Source: Cognatundibacterium luofuense
GTDB lineage: Bacteria; Pseudomonadota; Gammaproteobacteria; Burkholderiales; Burkholderiaceae_D
Assembly (NCBI RefSeq): GCF_018139685.1
Contig: NZ_JAGSPN010000004.1
Location: 1 to 64,000, forward strand
Reading direction: 5' to 3'
DNA: 64,000 nt
The notes under the pieces are model-generated. The model was not told the origin of the DNA and did no database searches. It saw only the letters and a list, made by a program, of their open reading frames with translations. The position numbers and the translations under genes are program-made. The first letter of the stretch is position 1. Every line of letters begins with the position of its first letter. Positions 8,799 to 17,225 of the stretch are shown here, in pieces.

Positions 8799-9889
8799 CT
8801 GCTCCCCCCAAAATAGGCACTGTGAAGATGTAGAGTCTGCCTATTTTGCCAGCACGGAATCAGCGAAGCCACCTACTACAACTGGAAGCCAAATTCGGCT
8901 CACGACTGTGTCTACGATGTACGGTGACTCAAAGTCACGGAGGCCGAGAATACGCAACTCGAGCACTTGCTGGCGGAATCAATGCTCGATAACGCAGCTT
9001 TAAAATTCATCGCCAGCCAAAAAGTGGTAAGCCCACAAGCCAGGCGTGTTGCCGTTTTGCATCTGATGACAGCACATGAGCTAGGTACTCCCCCGTGCTT
9101 TTGGACTGATCGGGATATCGAGATCCAACTACCGTTATCAAGGCTAGCCACAGGACGATACTTCGTTCAAAGCACGGCTGCACGAATTGGCTAGCCAGAG
9201 ACGGCGCTGGGGCCACTGGCCGCTGCACATCCTGTCTCGGCGGGATGGCAGGGCGATTAATCACAAGCGGACTTACCGCCTTTATCGGGAAGCCGAGGTG
9301 ATGATTTGCCGAAGGAAACGCAAACGTTTTGCCGGTATCGAACGCATTTTCAAAGCATCGGCAATGGCATCGAATCAAAGCTGGTAGATAAATTTCGTCT
9401 CGGACGGTATGGTAAGTGTACGACGAATCCGCTGCCTGAATATTGTCGATGATTTTACGAAACAATGCCTAGCCACCGAAGTGGATCATTCTTTGCCCGG
9501 GCGAAGGGGCGTTCATGTATTGGAAAGGCTGGCAGAAAAATGTGGACTGCCGGCATCGATCAGGGTTGATAACAGTCCGAAGTTTGCAAGTAAAGCACTG
9601 GATGCATGGGCCTGTGAATGTGGGTTTAAACTCTATTTAATCGAACCAGGCAAGCAGCAGAACGCTTACATGGAGTGCTTTGACGGAAAATTCAGGGACA
9701 AATATCTGAATGAACATTGGTTTGTTTCGCTGCGCTACGCTAGGGAAGCAATAGAAGAATGGCGTCGAGACTATATTGAGCAACGACCACACGGCACAAT
9801 TGGCTATTTGACGCTGAATCAGTTTGCATACAGTTTTAAATCGCGGACTCTAGTTTGGTTTCGTACTAACTTTTTTTGGGGGCGGCAGG
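8799..9889 (+). mobile_element. Degenerate IS3-family element
   Basis: Imperfect inverted ends frame this stretch: CTGCTCCCCCC at 8799-8809 and GGGGGCGGCAGG at 9878-9889. Inside are broken pieces of an IS3 transposase in several frames. OrfA is internally deleted (QHGISEATYYNWK near 8850, then LLAESMLDNAALKFIASQK near 8965). OrfB N-terminal sequence (RRRWG..INHKRTYRLYREA) is at about 9187-9330. An integrase-core segment (NIVDDFTKQCLATEVDHSLPG, VDNSPKFASKALDAW, FIEP-like and ERPH-like motifs) lies in a separate frame at 9409-9918. Several frameshifts and an Asp-to-Cys change near the last catalytic Glu region make it non-functional. Confidence 0.8.
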
Positions 9890-10193
9890 TCACCTCGAAA
9901 AAAACGAACGAAATATAAAAACTATGATAAAGTTATTTTATTAAAATGTAAATTTATTTATTTACATAATTAGCAATGCTTGGATAAAATCGTCTCGGCA
10001 GGGCTAAAACACTTCGGCCCTATTGGAAATATCGCAAATAAGCGATGCCAATCTGCCAGCAGGCAGCATTTTTGTGAAAACCTTGGCTAACCGGTGGCAA
10101 TGCAGACGGTACCCATAGTACGACAAAGAACCATAACGTCGCAGAGGTACGTTTTGTACGCCGTCAATCATTGTCATTAACGAAGGGTAACTG
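9890..10193. other. AT-rich intergenic region upstream of the multicopper oxidase
   Basis: About 300 bp following the IS remnant; it presumably holds the promoter of the oxidase gene. I see no open frame with support and no confident promoter or operator, so no regulatory claim is made. Confidence 0.4.
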
Positions 10194-12344
10194 ATGATGT
10201 CACACCAAACTCCATCCACGCATCGCCACTCTATCCTTTGGCTCGCAGCGGTGAGCTTGTGCACCTCGATCGCTTTTGCCGATGAGGCGATAAACGCTAA
10301 CGCTCTGGCTAAGCTTAACCAACGTATATTACAAGTTCCGCCATTATTGACTCCAAACGACTTTCCTATCAATCACACTCCTAGTCCAAGAGACCAGTTT
10401 GAAAAATCATACGACCTGTTTATTCGCTATACCGACGGCAGTATTTATAACCCGATAACAGGGACTGCGGATAAAGTCAGACTGCGCGCATATCAGCAAA
10501 AAAAAGATCGATCATGGGATACTAATATACTCGGCGCCGCTCGCTTTCAGGCTCCCACAGTGATGATGGTGCCTGGACAAACCGTACGATTTAAGTTGCA
10601 TAACCAATTACCTGAGCAGGTTGAGAAACTCTCTGCACACACGGATCAGACCGAAATTCAATGCCCACCTACGGAATTGAATGCGCCTGGCAGCCCTGGC
10701 TGCTTCAATATCACCAATCTGCATTCGCATGGCTTGTGGATTTCACCCAGTGGGAATAGCGATAACGTATTGCTGTCCATTGAGCCAAATGTCAATTTTG
10801 AATACGAATACAACGTTCCGGTAGATCACCCGGCAGGAACGTTTTGGTACCATCCCCATGTGCATGGCACGACTGCGATGCAAGTGGCGAGTGGTATGAC
10901 GGGTGCATTGATCGTAAAGGGCGAGCGTTACCCTAATCTGGCAAAAAATGGCGATCTGGATACCTTACTCAAGGAATTCGAACCTAAAAAGGGGGGAAGT
11001 AGCGCTGAAGTTATGCTGTTGCAGCAGGTGCCTTATGCCTGTTTCAAAAGTACGCCGGGTAATCCCTATTCCAGCTATCAAAGTGTTTACGATAAAGATG
11101 GTAATGAAATTGGTCCTTGGTCTTGTGCTGAGGGTGAAGTTGGCGTTGTGGAGAATTTTAATCAAGTAGAAAAACCTGGCAGTTGGCGTGCGTCAGGGCG
11201 TTACACCATGATCAATGGTCAGGTACACCCTAAAATTGTGATGGCCCACAACACGGTCCATCGCTGGCGTTTGATTGATGCTGGCTTTCAGGATACGGTG
11301 AAATTGCGTATCAAACAGGTCACTAAGCCTGAGGAAGTTTCTGACCTATTGAGTGGCAAAAAGTCGATAGAAGAAGTATGTAGTGGTAGCGACGTGTGGC
11401 AATTTGAGGTCGCTAGCGATGGCTTGACGCACGCAAAGGCGATTTCGAAAACCACGAATTTTCTACAACCAGGATATCGCAGCGACATTCTTTTTGCGCT
11501 TCCCAACGCAGGTCAATATTGCGTTTACGATGACAAGGCACCAGCCTCGCTTAACAGTGACCAAGCCAAAAATGCGCGTTTGCTCGCGATAATTGATGGT
11601 GGTACATCAGGAAAATCTTCTGCGAAAACTATACGTGCAAGTGATGAGGCTAGCCAAACGCAATTCATGACTCAGCAACTGTTAGTCGCAGCGAATAAAC
11701 AGCCAGCCATTCTGCGCGAACAAATCAAAGCGGATCTAAAGAACGGCTTGCAGCTCAACAAATTTGTTCCGCATAAAAGCTTTACGCCTGAAACACTTGC
11801 GAAGCTAAATAGTCAGACTAAAGAATACGTTACCTTTGATATCGCACCGGTCGGCGACAAAACACGTTTTATGGTCGAAGGGAAATTTAATCCCAATCTG
11901 CAACCTAGTCTTGAATACACCTATAAACCAGACCGTACGGACCATACGCTGATTTTAGGAACTGAGCAGATTTGGACACTCAGATCCAAAGTAGGCAGCC
12001 ATCCATTCCATATTCACGTTAATCCTTTTCAAATTATTGGAATCAAATGGGTAGGTCAGGGGCCTGAAGATAAAACCTCGGATGCTTATCAGCAGTATCA
12101 GAATCTGATTGGTACGTGGAAAGATACTTTATTAGTTTCACCGGATTACGAGATCGAGGTGGCAACCCGCTATCAACGTTACATCGGTGAATACGTTTTA
12201 CATTGTCATATCCTCGAACATGAAGATCAGGGCATGATGCAGAACGTTAAGGTGGTTGTGCCGAATAGTAAAGGTGGCGCTTCTTCTGGCGCACATGGTG
12301 GGCATAGCATCCCTGTTAAACACAGTGAGCACTCTGGGCACTGA
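10194..12344 (+). CDS. Periplasmic multicopper oxidase
   Basis: A 716-aa oxidase with a signal peptide (hydrophobic segment ending SIAFA near residue 29). All four copper-binding blocks are visible: LHSHGLW, WYHPHVHGTTAMQVASGM, HPFHIHVNPF and HCHILEHEDQGMM. These supply ligands for the type 1 and the trinuclear type 2/3 sites. The family couples one-electron oxidation of phenols, metals or other substrates to reduction of O2 to water. The C-terminus is His/Gly/Ser-rich (about residues 695-716), a possible accessory copper-binding tail. It is longer than CueO-type enzymes because of inserts around residues 245-330. It lies just upstream of a tyrosinase, suggesting a shared copper-dependent phenol-oxidising role; the substrate cannot be told from sequence. 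Confidence 0.9.
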   Translation: MMSHQTPSTHRHSILWLAAVSLCTSIAFADEAINANALAKLNQRILQVPPLLTPNDFPINHTPSPRDQFEKSYDLFIRYTDGSIYNPITGTADKVRLRAYQQKKDRSWDTNILGAARFQAPTVMMVPGQTVRFKLHNQLPEQVEKLSAHTDQTEIQCPPTELNAPGSPGCFNITNLHSHGLWISPSGNSDNVLLSIEPNVNFEYEYNVPVDHPAGTFWYHPHVHGTTAMQVASGMTGALIVKGERYPNLAKNGDLDTLLKEFEPKKGGSSAEVMLLQQVPYACFKSTPGNPYSSYQSVYDKDGNEIGPWSCAEGEVGVVENFNQVEKPGSWRASGRYTMINGQVHPKIVMAHNTVHRWRLIDAGFQDTVKLRIKQVTKPEEVSDLLSGKKSIEEVCSGSDVWQFEVASDGLTHAKAISKTTNFLQPGYRSDILFALPNAGQYCVYDDKAPASLNSDQAKNARLLAIIDGGTSGKSSAKTIRASDEASQTQFMTQQLLVAANKQPAILREQIKADLKNGLQLNKFVPHKSFTPETLAKLNSQTKEYVTFDIAPVGDKTRFMVEGKFNPNLQPSLEYTYKPDRTDHTLILGTEQIWTLRSKVGSHPFHIHVNPFQIIGIKWVGQGPEDKTSDAYQQYQNLIGTWKDTLLVSPDYEIEVATRYQRYIGEYVLHCHILEHEDQGMMQNVKVVVPNSKGGASSGAHGGHSIPVKHSEHSGH

Positions 12345-12360
12345 ATGACATTACATCTAA

Positions 12361-12400
12361 TCAGTAAGAAAAGCTCAACTCTGCTTCTTACTGATTTTTA
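12361..12400 (+). terminator. Rho-independent terminator after multicopper oxidase
   Basis: TCAGTAAGAA at 12361-12370 pairs perfectly with TTCTTACTGA at 12385-12394 and is followed by a T-rich tract. It lies 17 bp after the oxidase stop, so the oxidase and the tyrosinase are probably separate transcripts. Confidence 0.75.
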
Positions 12401-12500
12401 AGTCCAATAAAGTCACCCGGTTACTTCATTCAATTGATCCATTTCGAGCAGGTACGGATTTTGCTGTTGAATGTTTCAACTGGCCTAGTCCCGCCAGCTT

Positions 12501-12524
12501 AGGTTGAGAGCCCGCTCTCAACCT
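12501..12524. repeat. Perfect 10-bp inverted repeat upstream of tyrosinase
   Basis: AGGTTGAGAG, spacer CCCG, CTCTCAACCT forms a perfect hairpin or dyad about 70 bp before the tyrosinase start. No T tract follows, so it is not an ordinary terminator. It could be an operator or an RNA hairpin in the 5' leader; this is inference. Confidence 0.6.
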
Positions 12525-12596
12525 GGAAATGGACTGTAGCGCCGCGTCAAGTCGTTTCTCCGTTTACTTCAATTGACATGTAAGGATAAAACGCAT

Positions 12597-14573
12597 ATGA
12601 GTACTTCAGAGCAAGCTCAATCCACACTTCCCAGCCAAGCCATGAATTTTTCGGTGGCTAATCCCACGCCTTCTGCAAATCTCTCTTTAAGCAAATATCA
12701 AGGGGCGGGCTTTCGTTCGCAATACAGTACCTGGTCGCTATTGGAAAATGGCGGCCTCATGCAATTCAATCTGCAACTGAGTAGTCCGGTACGTGTCGCC
12801 TGGGATATGACTGTTTGCGCCGCCTTGGTTGATGGCAAAGCAAACAATCCTATTTCCATCAGCGTCAATGGCTTTTCTTTTATTCCGGAATACGTCGATC
12901 AAAATCCTAATTTCCACACGGTCAACTGGAGCATTCCACCATCGCTATTAAAATCAGGCGCGAATGAGATCACTGTCACTTTGCTAGGTTCGGCAAGCAG
13001 TCAGTTTTTCATTCAATCAGTTAACGTTGCAGCTACGAGCCTGACGCGTAACAATGCCTGGAATAACGGCGGTACCTTTCAAAATCCAGATTTACTCTGG
13101 TACGCCAAAGGCGTGCGCGCAATGATGGCAAGGCAATTGTCTGACCCGACCAGCTGGTGGTTTTTCGGGGCAATTCATGGTCAATATATAGTCAATGGCG
13201 ATGATCCTGGCACGCCTGTGCCTAGTGGCTTCCCAAATTGGGCGGATATTCCACCGGTGCCCGCAGTACCGACGAGTCCTTTACCGAGCACCACGCAAAT
13301 CGCTCAGTTTTGGGACCAGTGTCAACATGCCGGTTGGTTCTTCCCACCCTGGCATCGTGGCTACCTGTATGCCTTGGAAAATATTTTAAGCATACTGATA
13401 CAACAGCAAGGTGGTCCTGCCAATTGGGCCTTGCCATACTGGAACTACCTCGATACAGACACGAATCAACTCAATATGCCGCCGGCTTTTGCCCAAACAC
13501 ATTTGCCGGATAACACCGCCAATCCGTTGTATGTCACTGCGCGTTATGGCATACAAGGGAATAGCCAAATCTATATTGACCCCAAGGTAGTTAATCAGAA
13601 ATGCCAGCAAAACACGGCTTATACCAACGAATATGGCGGTGGTAATACCGAAGGTTTTGCACATTTTGGCAGCTCTACCGGTAACCTCGAACAAAATCCA
13701 CACAATATGGTTCACAACGAGGTAGGTGGACAAGTCAGCGATACACTCTGGGGCTTGATGGCGGACCCGGGTTTGGCGGGTCTCGATCCGATTTTCTATC
13801 TGCACCATGCAAATATCGACCGTCTCTGGGCGAGTTGGAATCTGGCGGGAAATGCCAATCCGACCGATGCTGATTGGTTAGACGGACCCAATGACAGCGA
13901 TCCCCGAGGTAATCGCCGTCCCTTCTATATGCCTAATCCGAATGGCTCAGCCTGGCTATACTACCCATCGATGGTGAATACCATTAGCCAGCTTGATTAC
14001 TCCTATCAAAATCTCGGCGCACAAGCACATGTCCCAGTCGGTAATTTGATGCATGCGCGCTTGCGTGCTTTGGCTCAAAGCCAAACTTTGACAGTTCCGA
14101 CGCTTATGGAAAACAAAAACACTCCAGAGTTATTTGGTGCATCTAACCAAAACATAAGCCTGGGTGCGGCTGCTACTCAGGTTAAGGTTAAATTAGATAG
14201 CGCTCCACAACAACTGTTAGCAAAAAGCCTATCTACAGCCAGCGCCAGCCAATTACCTGACGATGTTTACCTTGTGCTGGAGGGTATCAAAGGGCAGATG
14301 GATGCGGCAATTTACAAGGTGCTCGTCAATAATCTTGATGCTGGCCACTTCTCACTTTTTGGAATACGCAAAGCAAGTGCTCCAACCAGTCATCATGCTG
14401 GCGCTGGTTTGACGGTGAAATTGAATATCTCCGAAATTGCGGATCAATTGCATTTATCGGGAAATCTAACCGACAATTTGGATATTCAGATTGAACCGCA
14501 AGGGAAGATATATGCTGATGGTAGCACTTGCACCATAGACCGAATTAGTATCTACCGACTGTCTAACAACTAA
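12597..14573 (+). CDS. Large tyrosinase (type 3 copper oxidase)
   Basis: A 658-aa type 3 copper enzyme that would hydroxylate or oxidise phenols to quinones. CuA-site histidines appear in WWFFGAIHGQY and CQHAGWFFPPWHRGYLYALEN; the CuB site is NPHNMVHNEVGG and DPIFYLHHANIDRLWASW. The catalytic domain spans about residues 170-480. A beta-rich N-terminal domain of about 150 residues and a C-terminal beta domain (about 520-658) flank it; in the family such C-terminal domains may cover the active site. No signal peptide or Tat motif is visible. I chose the ATG at 12597, preceded by TAAGGA, over an in-frame TTG at 12573. The next gene begins 12 bp after the stop, so the two are probably co-transcribed. 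Confidence 0.9.
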   Translation: MSTSEQAQSTLPSQAMNFSVANPTPSANLSLSKYQGAGFRSQYSTWSLLENGGLMQFNLQLSSPVRVAWDMTVCAALVDGKANNPISISVNGFSFIPEYVDQNPNFHTVNWSIPPSLLKSGANEITVTLLGSASSQFFIQSVNVAATSLTRNNAWNNGGTFQNPDLLWYAKGVRAMMARQLSDPTSWWFFGAIHGQYIVNGDDPGTPVPSGFPNWADIPPVPAVPTSPLPSTTQIAQFWDQCQHAGWFFPPWHRGYLYALENILSILIQQQGGPANWALPYWNYLDTDTNQLNMPPAFAQTHLPDNTANPLYVTARYGIQGNSQIYIDPKVVNQKCQQNTAYTNEYGGGNTEGFAHFGSSTGNLEQNPHNMVHNEVGGQVSDTLWGLMADPGLAGLDPIFYLHHANIDRLWASWNLAGNANPTDADWLDGPNDSDPRGNRRPFYMPNPNGSAWLYYPSMVNTISQLDYSYQNLGAQAHVPVGNLMHARLRALAQSQTLTVPTLMENKNTPELFGASNQNISLGAAATQVKVKLDSAPQQLLAKSLSTASASQLPDDVYLVLEGIKGQMDAAIYKVLVNNLDAGHFSLFGIRKASAPTSHHAGAGLTVKLNISEIADQLHLSGNLTDNLDIQIEPQGKIYADGSTCTIDRISIYRLSNN

Positions 14574-14585
14574 CGGGTAACCGCG

Positions 14586-15356
14586 ATGAGACCATCAGCA
14601 AAACTGGCACGTAAGATTAATTTTTTGCTGATGAGTCTCAGCTTGTTGGCATGGGTTCTCATATTTTTCAAATCCGGCGACAAGCTTGAAATAGACGTTT
14701 GCCGCACCATCGCACCGAAAGGTTTCGATCTAAATTTTATCAACGTAGACAGCATCATGAAGTTGGGAGGGCAGTGGTGGGCATGGAGTTTAATGGTGCT
14801 AGCAATGATGAGTCCAAAGTTGATTTTACCGTTACAACAACTGGCAGCACTTAGCTTGAAAAGATTGCGCTTTAGTAACTGCATTTTGTTTGTGCTTGGT
14901 TATCTGAGTAGCTGGAGCCTTGCTAGCCTGCCGTTGTTACTCCTTAGCCCAATGATTCAGCGTCAAGAACTTAGTGGTTACTTGTCAGCGTCATTAGTTT
15001 TGATAGTTGCGTTAATTTGGCAATGCTCGCCTTACAAGCAATATTGTTTAAATCAGGGGCATCAACATAAAATTATCAGGGCCTTTGGCTATCAATCCGG
15101 TATTGATTCATATAATTATGGTTTGCAACACGGCATATATTGCGTTGGTTCTGGGTGGTTGCTTATGCTTTTTCCTATGATGGTAACCGCTGCTCATTTA
15201 CCAGCAATGGCAGCCGTTACTTTCATCATGTTCAGTGAACATTTACAAAATCCCCGTCCTGTAAAGTGGCGTTTTGACTTACGTTTGCAGCTTTTGACTT
15301 ATCTGTATTATTTAGTGATGAGATCACTTAGCGTGAAACTCGGAAGGAATATTTGA
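14586..15356 (+). CDS. DUF2182-type integral membrane protein
   Basis: A 256-aa protein with about six hydrophobic segments. It matches the DUF2182 pattern: WWAWSLMVLAMMSPKLILPLQQ in an early helix and the CSPYKQYCLNQGH stretch mid-protein, with a later helix rich in Met (WLLMLFPMMVTAAHLPAMAAV). The family has been described as a predicted metal-binding membrane protein. It sits 12 bp behind the tyrosinase. The Met/Cys/His content plus this neighbourhood suggest copper handling for tyrosinase or multicopper oxidase, but no function has been shown to my knowledge. Confidence 0.7.
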   Translation: MRPSAKLARKINFLLMSLSLLAWVLIFFKSGDKLEIDVCRTIAPKGFDLNFINVDSIMKLGGQWWAWSLMVLAMMSPKLILPLQQLAALSLKRLRFSNCILFVLGYLSSWSLASLPLLLLSPMIQRQELSGYLSASLVLIVALIWQCSPYKQYCLNQGHQHKIIRAFGYQSGIDSYNYGLQHGIYCVGSGWLLMLFPMMVTAAHLPAMAAVTFIMFSEHLQNPRPVKWRFDLRLQLLTYLYYLVMRSLSVKLGRNI

Positions 15357-15885
15357 ATCTTAGGGACTGTTGGCAATTAAATTACTTGCATGAATGTGAA
15401 GATATCGTTAATAAATGATGTGTAAATCTGCATCAACTTTGAGGAAGTTTGTATTATCTATTGCTGAGCGAAAGTAGTCCTGATCATTCCATACTTGATC
15501 GCAGTGCATTCGCAGTTTGCAAACGTGAAGTTACGCATGTAATATTATTTTAAAATTACTATTTTTAATAAAACGTAATTCTCAGTATTGTTCGTTGTCA
15601 CTGAGCAATGATTTGAAAGGGTGCTCGCAGTTAGTGTGCAGATATATAAATTACTTGACGTGTACGAAGTAGATGTCATGCTGATGTGTTTTGCAGAACG
15701 CATATTTCATATTGCGATCGCCGTAGTTCATCCCGTAAAAATTATCCTAATTTGATGATCTGAATTTATTTTCCTGGAAAATAAAATAATTTAGTAGCAT
15801 TTAATGCTCGAAAGATATATATTTCCATTTTTAAAAATAGAAAAAATTCCATTGGTGCTTTGGTAATTTTATTTGAGAGGCAGTA
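15357..15885. other. AT-rich intergenic region
   Basis: About 530 bp with no supported open frame. It separates the copper-enzyme block from the glycine-zipper/membrane pair and likely contains the promoter of that pair. I recognise no terminator, IS end or RNA gene in it. Confidence 0.5.
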
Positions 15886-16203
15886 TTGAAACTCTACGTA
15901 CTTGATAAAAAAGGTAACGGTAAAATATTTATTCGTTCTGTTGCTCGGAGCCGCCCGGCGCTTGCGCAAAAACTAGGGGGCAATATGTTTATGTCCAATG
16001 GAGTAACTTATGACGTGAACGACGTTTTTGCAGAAAAAGGCTCTGACAATACAGCACTTGGAATGTTAGTTGGTGGTGTAATTGGGGCATTAGGTGGAGG
16101 TCCCGGTGTCGCAGCTGGTGGCTTTATTGGGGCGCTTCTTGGAAAGGAGCAGGATAAAAAGGAGGATGCTGAAGTTGCAGAGTTCAATGGGAGCACCGCA
16201 TGA
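15886..16203 (+). CDS. Small glycine-zipper protein, unknown function
   Basis: A 105-aa protein starting at TTG (15886) behind GAGAGG. The N-terminal 60 residues are soluble-looking (KLYVLDKKGNGKIFIRS). Residues about 62-88 form a Gly/Ala-rich hydrophobic glycine zipper (GMLVGGVIGALGGGPGVAAG), and the C-terminus is highly charged. The stop overlaps the next gene's ATG by 4 bp, so the two are coupled. I do not recognise the family. Position just upstream of a Gabija-like system makes a defence or membrane-effector role conceivable, but that is guilt by association only. Confidence 0.6.
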   Translation: MKLYVLDKKGNGKIFIRSVARSRPALAQKLGGNMFMSNGVTYDVNDVFAEKGSDNTALGMLVGGVIGALGGGPGVAAGGFIGALLGKEQDKKEDAEVAEFNGSTA

Positions 16204-16685
16204 GCCGGGGTAAATTTAATGTGCCGCGGTTAGCCGTGATCTTAGTATTGCTGATTCTTGGCGTTGTTTTGGTAAATTTCAAAGACGAAGCTAAGAATTT
16301 TGTTCGCATTTTTCTTGAGTCAAATTGGCCTGCAGTCGTTATTTGGCTTCTTGCTATCGTTGGTGTTGGCGCCAGTAAGTTCTTCAGTAAACTTGAAAAA
16401 AGTAAATCCAACGGGTTCATTTATCAAAGCTTTGGGGGGTATGCTGATTCAGTGTTCACCATTGCAACCTATGGATTTTCCGGTAGCACGTCACTTGCAC
16501 TCTTAAAAGGCCTATACTTGCAGCTATTCTTTGGGGGCGCTTTTTTTACTGGATTTGGTGACTTCGACCTAGCCTCTATCTTTGTTATATCATCATTTTT
16601 GTTATTCTATTCTGTCATTAGTACTACGACGCAAATCCTAGAAGTTGTGTTCCAAGCTGAAGCTGCAGAGGTGACCTCGATATAG
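16200..16685 (+). CDS. Small membrane protein coupled to the glycine-zipper protein
   Basis: A 161-aa protein with an ATGA overlap to the preceding gene. It has hydrophobic segments at about residues 10-26, 42-60, a central amphipathic part (YQSFGGYADSVFTIATYGFSGS) and two further segments at about 98-145. No enzyme motif is visible. It is not from a family I can name. With its partner it looks like a two-component membrane unit. Confidence 0.6.
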   Translation: MSRGKFNVPRLAVILVLLILGVVLVNFKDEAKNFVRIFLESNWPAVVIWLLAIVGVGASKFFSKLEKSKSNGFIYQSFGGYADSVFTIATYGFSGSTSLALLKGLYLQLFFGGAFFTGFGDFDLASIFVISSFLLFYSVISTTTQILEVVFQAEAAEVTSI

Positions 16686-17225
16686 CGATTGGATTTAAGG
16701 AGCATAATCGATTTGGAGTAGAGTGGCTTCGCCCCCAACTAGCCTTTGCTGGACCTGTCGCCCTACGGGCTCAGGCTTGTCCGTCAAAACTCGTCGGCCT
16801 CCCGCCTGCAACACTAACGCTCGGTGCCTCGATTACAAGCGCCGCTTGGAAGTTTGCACTGATTTGTGTAAGTTTGAAGCCGCCTATTACCTTTGAGGCG
16901 AGGCTGTCTTTTCGTGACACGGTAACGCTTTTGCTGCGTGCGTTCTCTCGTCGCAAATGAAGATTGGGTGTGAAATGTTCACGCGGTTTCTCATTAAGAT
17001 GCCAGCCTAAACCGAGCTAACTTGGCATAGCTATTACCTCGAATATCACAGCTAAGAGTGATGTCATAACTACGTCAGAATAAGTGCGAGAAATCGAGAA
17101 TCGAAGACCTTACAGCTCTCGTTTGGGCAGTATTTTCCTGTTGTTAAAGTAGTACATGATTGATTTTAAGCTAGGTGCTCGACGCCTAATGGTACCTTGT
17201 TACTTGCGATCTGAAAGGTTTATCA
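16686..17225. other. Intergenic region upstream of the Gabija-like operon
   Basis: About 540 bp with no supported gene. The stretch 16730-16980 is more GC-rich than its flanks and reads like debris of a coding or repeat element, but no frame is convincing. The promoter of the downstream operon should lie near its right end. I did not identify an integron site or IS terminus. Confidence 0.4.

Noticed and set aside
8349-8872. Minus-strand genes in the gap after the ABC exporter
   Set aside because: Frames lack ribosome sites and family resemblance, and one overlaps the IS3 end at 8799.
16686-17225. Integron attC or gene-cassette array before the Gabija-like operon
   Set aside because: Palindromic patches exist, but no core-site pair or integrase was found.
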